From positions 1 to 27,506 of the forward strand of contig JBKBLG010000024.1 of NCBI GenBank assembly GCA_046296295.1: a DNA stretch of 27,506 bases, in the 5' to 3' direction. Made by a program: the position numbers and the translations under genes. This stretch comes from UBA10646 sp046296295 (GTDB lineage Bacteria; Bacteroidota; Bacteroidia; Chitinophagales; Chitinophagaceae). Positions 25,051 through 27,506 of the stretch are shown one piece after another. A model generated the notes under the pieces. That model saw nothing but the letters and a program-made list of their open reading frames with translations, searched no databases and was not told where the DNA came from. Numbering within the stretch: the stretch's first letter is position 1; every line of letters begins with the position of its first letter.

Positions 25051-25749
25051 ATGAATGAGCCATTAACAGCTATCATTTTAGCAGGTGGTTTAGGTACGCG
25101 TCTGCGTAGTGCAGTACCTAACCTTCCAAAGTGCATGGCGCCGGTAGCGGGTAAGCCCTTTATTACGCATGTAGTAAAGTACTTGCAAGCACAAGGCGTA
25201 GAACATTTTATTTTTTCGCTGGGTTACTTACACCATGCTTTTGAAGACGCCTTACGGCAAATGTTGCCGCAGCAACAATACACCGTTGTTATAGAAGATG
25301 AACCACTTGGTACAGGTGGTGCCATACAACTTGCTTGTAAGCATACCCACTCAAAACAAGTACTTATAACCAATGGCGATACCCTTTTTAAAGTTAACAT
25401 AGGTGAACTTATACAAATGCACCAACAACATAATGCCACTATTACATTAGCATTAAAACCCATGCATCAATTCGATAGATACGGCGTTGTGACTATTAAC
25501 GAACAACATAGAATTACTGCATTTCAAGAAAAGCAATGGTACGATGAAGGGCTTATTAACGGAGGTATTTATTACCTTACGGTAAATGCATTAACAGCAT
25601 TAAAACTACCAGAAAAATTTTCGTTCGAAAAAGATTTTTTAGAGGCTTATTACCAACAATTAGCCATGTACGGTTGTAAGCAAGATGCTTATTTTATAGA
25701 CATTGGCATACCTTCAGATTTTGAACGAGCACAACAAGAACTTGCATAA
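25051..25749 (+). CDS. Heptose-1-phosphate-type nucleotidyltransferase (HddC-like)
   Basis: A 232-residue sugar-phosphate nucleotidyltransferase. AIILAGGLGTRLRS (7-20) and LPKCMAPVAGKPFI (25-38) form the NTP-binding site, EDEPLGTGGAI (82-92) and LITNGDTLF (105-113) the sugar-1-phosphate and metal site, and INGGIYYL and FSFEKDFLE close the domain. The absence of a C-terminal beta-helix makes it a short, single-domain enzyme like HddC (D-glycero-alpha-D-manno-heptose-1-phosphate guanylyltransferase). It stands 9 nt before a GmhB-type phosphatase gene, which supports a nucleotide-heptose role for surface glycans, but another sugar-1-phosphate is possible. Two dyad-motif copies lie in its coding sequence. 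Confidence 0.85.
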   Translation: MNEPLTAIILAGGLGTRLRSAVPNLPKCMAPVAGKPFITHVVKYLQAQGVEHFIFSLGYLHHAFEDALRQMLPQQQYTVVIEDEPLGTGGAIQLACKHTHSKQVLITNGDTLFKVNIGELIQMHQQHNATITLALKPMHQFDRYGVVTINEQHRITAFQEKQWYDEGLINGGIYYLTVNALTALKLPEKFSFEKDFLEAYYQQLAMYGCKQDAYFIDIGIPSDFERAQQELA

Positions 25750-25758
25750 TACAAATAC

Positions 25759-26325
25759 ATGTTACAATTAAGCGACATAGATACTTCGTGGACTTTATTT
25801 TTAGACAGAGATGGTGTTATTAACCATGAAAAAAAGAACGATTACATTAGAAACGTAGCCGAATTTCAGTTATATGATGGTATACTAGAAGCGATTGCAA
25901 AACTTTCAAATTTTTTCAAATACATCATCATAGTTACCAATCAAAAAGGTATTGGCAAAGGTTTAATGACGCATGAAGATCTAGCAACGATTCATCAAAA
26001 GCTATGTGCAGAGGTACAAGAGGCAGGCGGTAAGATTGATGCTATATATTATTGTTCTGACCTTGCCGACGACAGCATCAACAGAAAACCACAGCCAGGC
26101 ATGGCACTCCAAGCAGTGGCAGCCTTTCCTGATATAGACTTGCGTAAATCACTCATGGTGGGTAATAAACTAAGCGATATGCAATTTGGCAGAAATGCAG
26201 GCATGCACACAGCTTTTGTAGCTACCACCAACCCCGAAACACCATTTCCACACGAAGCAATTGATGTAAGATTTGATCACTTGCCAGCATTAGCAGCAGC
26301 AATAACCCAAGCACAAGAACGTTAA
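25759..26325 (+). CDS. GmhB-like HAD phosphatase without zinc-loop ligands
   Basis: A 188-residue HAD hydrolase. The nucleophile motif is LFLDRDGVIN (13-22; D16 and D18), motif II IIVTNQKGIGKG (57-68), RKPQPGM (109-115) and the metal-binding VGNKLSDMQFGRNAG (134-148; D140). This is the pattern of D-glycero-D-manno-heptose-1,7-bisphosphate 7-phosphatase (GmhB). Standard GmhB has a CxH...CxC zinc loop just before RKPxPGM; here the segment is CSDLADDSINRKP, so only Cys99 remains and the loop is short. Histidinol-phosphatase-type members share the same motifs, so substrate is uncertain. It is coupled to the nucleotidyltransferase gene upstream. Confidence 0.83.
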   Translation: MLQLSDIDTSWTLFLDRDGVINHEKKNDYIRNVAEFQLYDGILEAIAKLSNFFKYIIIVTNQKGIGKGLMTHEDLATIHQKLCAEVQEAGGKIDAIYYCSDLADDSINRKPQPGMALQAVAAFPDIDLRKSLMVGNKLSDMQFGRNAGMHTAFVATTNPETPFPHEAIDVRFDHLPALAAAITQAQER

Positions 26326-26376
26326 AGTATTTTTGAAACCAATTGCAAGCAATATTTTTAAATTTCAAACCATACT

Positions 26377-27444
26377 ATGCGTTTTATATGTTCGGTGGCA
26401 GCTTGTTTTTTCATTTACGTAAGTAGTTATGCACAACCAACGTTACTTACCGAAAACAATGAAACAAGGCTACTTCAAATTGAAGACACGTTAAAAGATT
26501 TAAGCCGTGAAATGATTAACAATCCACTCACGGTATTGCGTATTAAAAACGATAGTGCTTTTATTAGAACATTGGTTAGAGCACTGCGTGTACCACATAG
26601 CTTTTACTTCCCTTTCGATTCTGTAGAAACAGTAAGCAAGTTGTATGCACCAGATAGTACTTTCAGAATATTCACATGGCAGTTCGAACGCGATGCTAAC
26701 TATTTCAGACAACGTGGTGCTATTCAAATGCGTACGAATGATGGTAGCTTACAATTATATCCGTTGATAGACGTAAGTGATTTCACAACAAAACCAACAG
26801 ATAGTGTTCGCTCTGTTAATCAGTGGATTGGTGCTATTTATTACAACATTACCCTTCACGAATACAATGGGAAAAAGTACTATACCCTTTTTGGATTTGA
26901 TGATTACAGCGACTTAGCAGTACGCAAATGGATTGATGTTTTAACCTTCGATGAACAAGGAAAACCACAATTTGGAGCACCTATTTTTAAATACAAACCA
27001 GATAGTTCAAAGCCGGCACAACCAGCCTATAGATTTGTACTTGAATATAAAAAAGATGGGAGAGCGAAATTGAATTACGATAAAGATTTAAAGCTCATCA
27101 TTTTTGACCATCTGGTGAGTGAAACGAACGACCCATCGAAAAAATTCACCTTAATACCCGATGGTGATTATGAGGCGTTTCGCTGGCAAAATGGCGCATG
27201 GGTACATATACCTAAACTATTTAATGAATCTGCCGATATGAGAGGTATAGATCCGCTTCTTGGCAATGCTCCGAAAGATGCAACTATTAGAGATGCAAGC
27301 GGAAAAATTGATGAACAAAAACTGATGGAGCAATCGCTTCAAAATGCTGCAAAAGCCAAACAGGCAGCCGAAACTGAACAAAAACAAAAAGAAGAAGCAG
27401 CTAAAAAAAGAAAGGAAAAACTAGATAGAGCAAAGAAAAACTAA
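26377..27444 (+). CDS. Secreted protein of unknown function with charged C-terminal helix
   Basis: A 355-residue protein with a signal peptide (MRFICSVAACFFIYVSSYAQ). The centre looks like a single alpha/beta or beta-rich domain (TLHEYNGKKYYTLFGFDDYS, RKWIDVLTFDEQGKPQFGAP). The final 50 residues are Glu/Lys/Gln/Ala-rich and very likely a long helix or coiled coil. No family was recognised with confidence; similar proteins of unknown function are common in Bacteroidota. It is 51 nt downstream of the GmhB-like gene on the same strand, and is followed by a terminator at 27473-27499, so it may be the last gene of that unit. Confidence 0.8.
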   Translation: MRFICSVAACFFIYVSSYAQPTLLTENNETRLLQIEDTLKDLSREMINNPLTVLRIKNDSAFIRTLVRALRVPHSFYFPFDSVETVSKLYAPDSTFRIFTWQFERDANYFRQRGAIQMRTNDGSLQLYPLIDVSDFTTKPTDSVRSVNQWIGAIYYNITLHEYNGKKYYTLFGFDDYSDLAVRKWIDVLTFDEQGKPQFGAPIFKYKPDSSKPAQPAYRFVLEYKKDGRAKLNYDKDLKLIIFDHLVSETNDPSKKFTLIPDGDYEAFRWQNGAWVHIPKLFNESADMRGIDPLLGNAPKDATIRDASGKIDEQKLMEQSLQNAAKAKQAAETEQKQKEEAAKKRKEKLDRAKKN

Positions 27445-27472
27445 GGTAAAATAACAACAGTTTCAATTGCAA

Positions 27473-27499
27473 GGGGTCGGCTGCTTTGCAGGCGACCCC
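27473..27499. terminator. Intrinsic terminator at the right end of the window
   Basis: GGGGTCG (27473-27479) pairs with CGACCCC (27493-27499), and the inner CTGC / GCAG extend the stem around TTT. It follows the last gene by about 28 nt. The T-tract, if any, lies outside the window. Confidence 0.65.
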
Positions 27500-27506
27500 C
27501 TGGTAA

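Larger units (their letters stand above)
14210..25587. repeat. Dispersed dyad motif RCCTTRCGGYAAAT
   Basis: CCTTACGGTAAAT or its reverse complement occurs at 14210-14222, 19471-19483, 19563-19575, 21570-21582, 24963-24975 and 25575-25587, plus 6284-6296 outside this span. CCTTACGGCAAAT forms occur at 15784-15796, 16609-16621 and 25250-25262. CCTTGCGGTAAAT forms occur at 15356-15368 and 16407-16419. Copies are in both orientations, in spacers and in coding regions. The dyad ACC-TTRC-GGT changes to GCC-TTAC-GGC in all three C-type copies, which keeps the pairing; only the 6284 copy breaks it. A 13-mer should essentially never recur this often by chance in 11 kb. Function unknown. Confidence 0.85.

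Noticed and set aside
12157..26425. 15-mer TCATTTACGTAAGTA present at 12157-12171 and 26411-26425
   Set aside because: Only two copies, one in a signal-peptide coding region. It lacks the central C of the dyad motif, so it was not counted with it; chance or a degenerate relative cannot be told apart.

Overview
The window comes from a member of the Bacteroidota, most likely Chitinophagaceae-like. The signs are a type IX secretion sorting domain, a GLPGLI protein paired with a large outer-membrane beta-barrel, many signal peptides ending in Q, low G+C, and a promoter element of the TAnnTTTG type before dapD. The family-level guess is inference; the phylum is well supported.

Region 1 (1 to about 8.2 kb) is accessory DNA. 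It reads as an integron-like cassette array without a visible integrase. Poorly characterised genes (a two-gene lipoprotein/secreted-protein unit, a broken secreted protein, an ORF-less unit, a membrane protein, a soluble protein) are separated by imperfect inverted-repeat sites. In the three complete sites, the distance from the left AAC to the right GTT is 190 or 191 nt. Three cassettes begin with a GTT-containing decamer or 11-mer that is the reverse complement of their own far end, not of the neighbouring site; this is what G^TT cassette excision and insertion would leave. An IS30-family element has truncated one cassette gene, a SulP anion transporter lies in the middle, and an IS3-type transposase remnant sits where the last cassette should end.

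Region 2 (8.2 to 12.2 kb) holds a small secreted cysteine-containing protein, a hairpin, a GLPGLI protein and an outer-membrane beta-barrel protein, probably one transcription unit of unknown function.

Region 3 (12.2 to 27.5 kb) is chromosomal housekeeping and carbohydrate metabolism: a DUF1801 protein, a secreted T9SS cargo with a CBM9/DOMON-like domain, namZ-fmt (peptidoglycan muramidase and Met-tRNA formyltransferase), lepA, dapD, glgA-glgC (glycogen synthesis), then divergently a sugar MFS permease, a ROK glucokinase, a heptose-type nucleotidyltransferase, a GmhB-type phosphatase and a secreted protein. Sugar import and phosphorylation next to ADP-glucose and glycogen synthesis suggests a glucose storage neighbourhood. 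This region carries eleven of the twelve copies of a short dyad motif, RCCTTRCGGYAAAT, in genes and spacers and in both orientations. Its flanking bases covary, and no known feature explains it.
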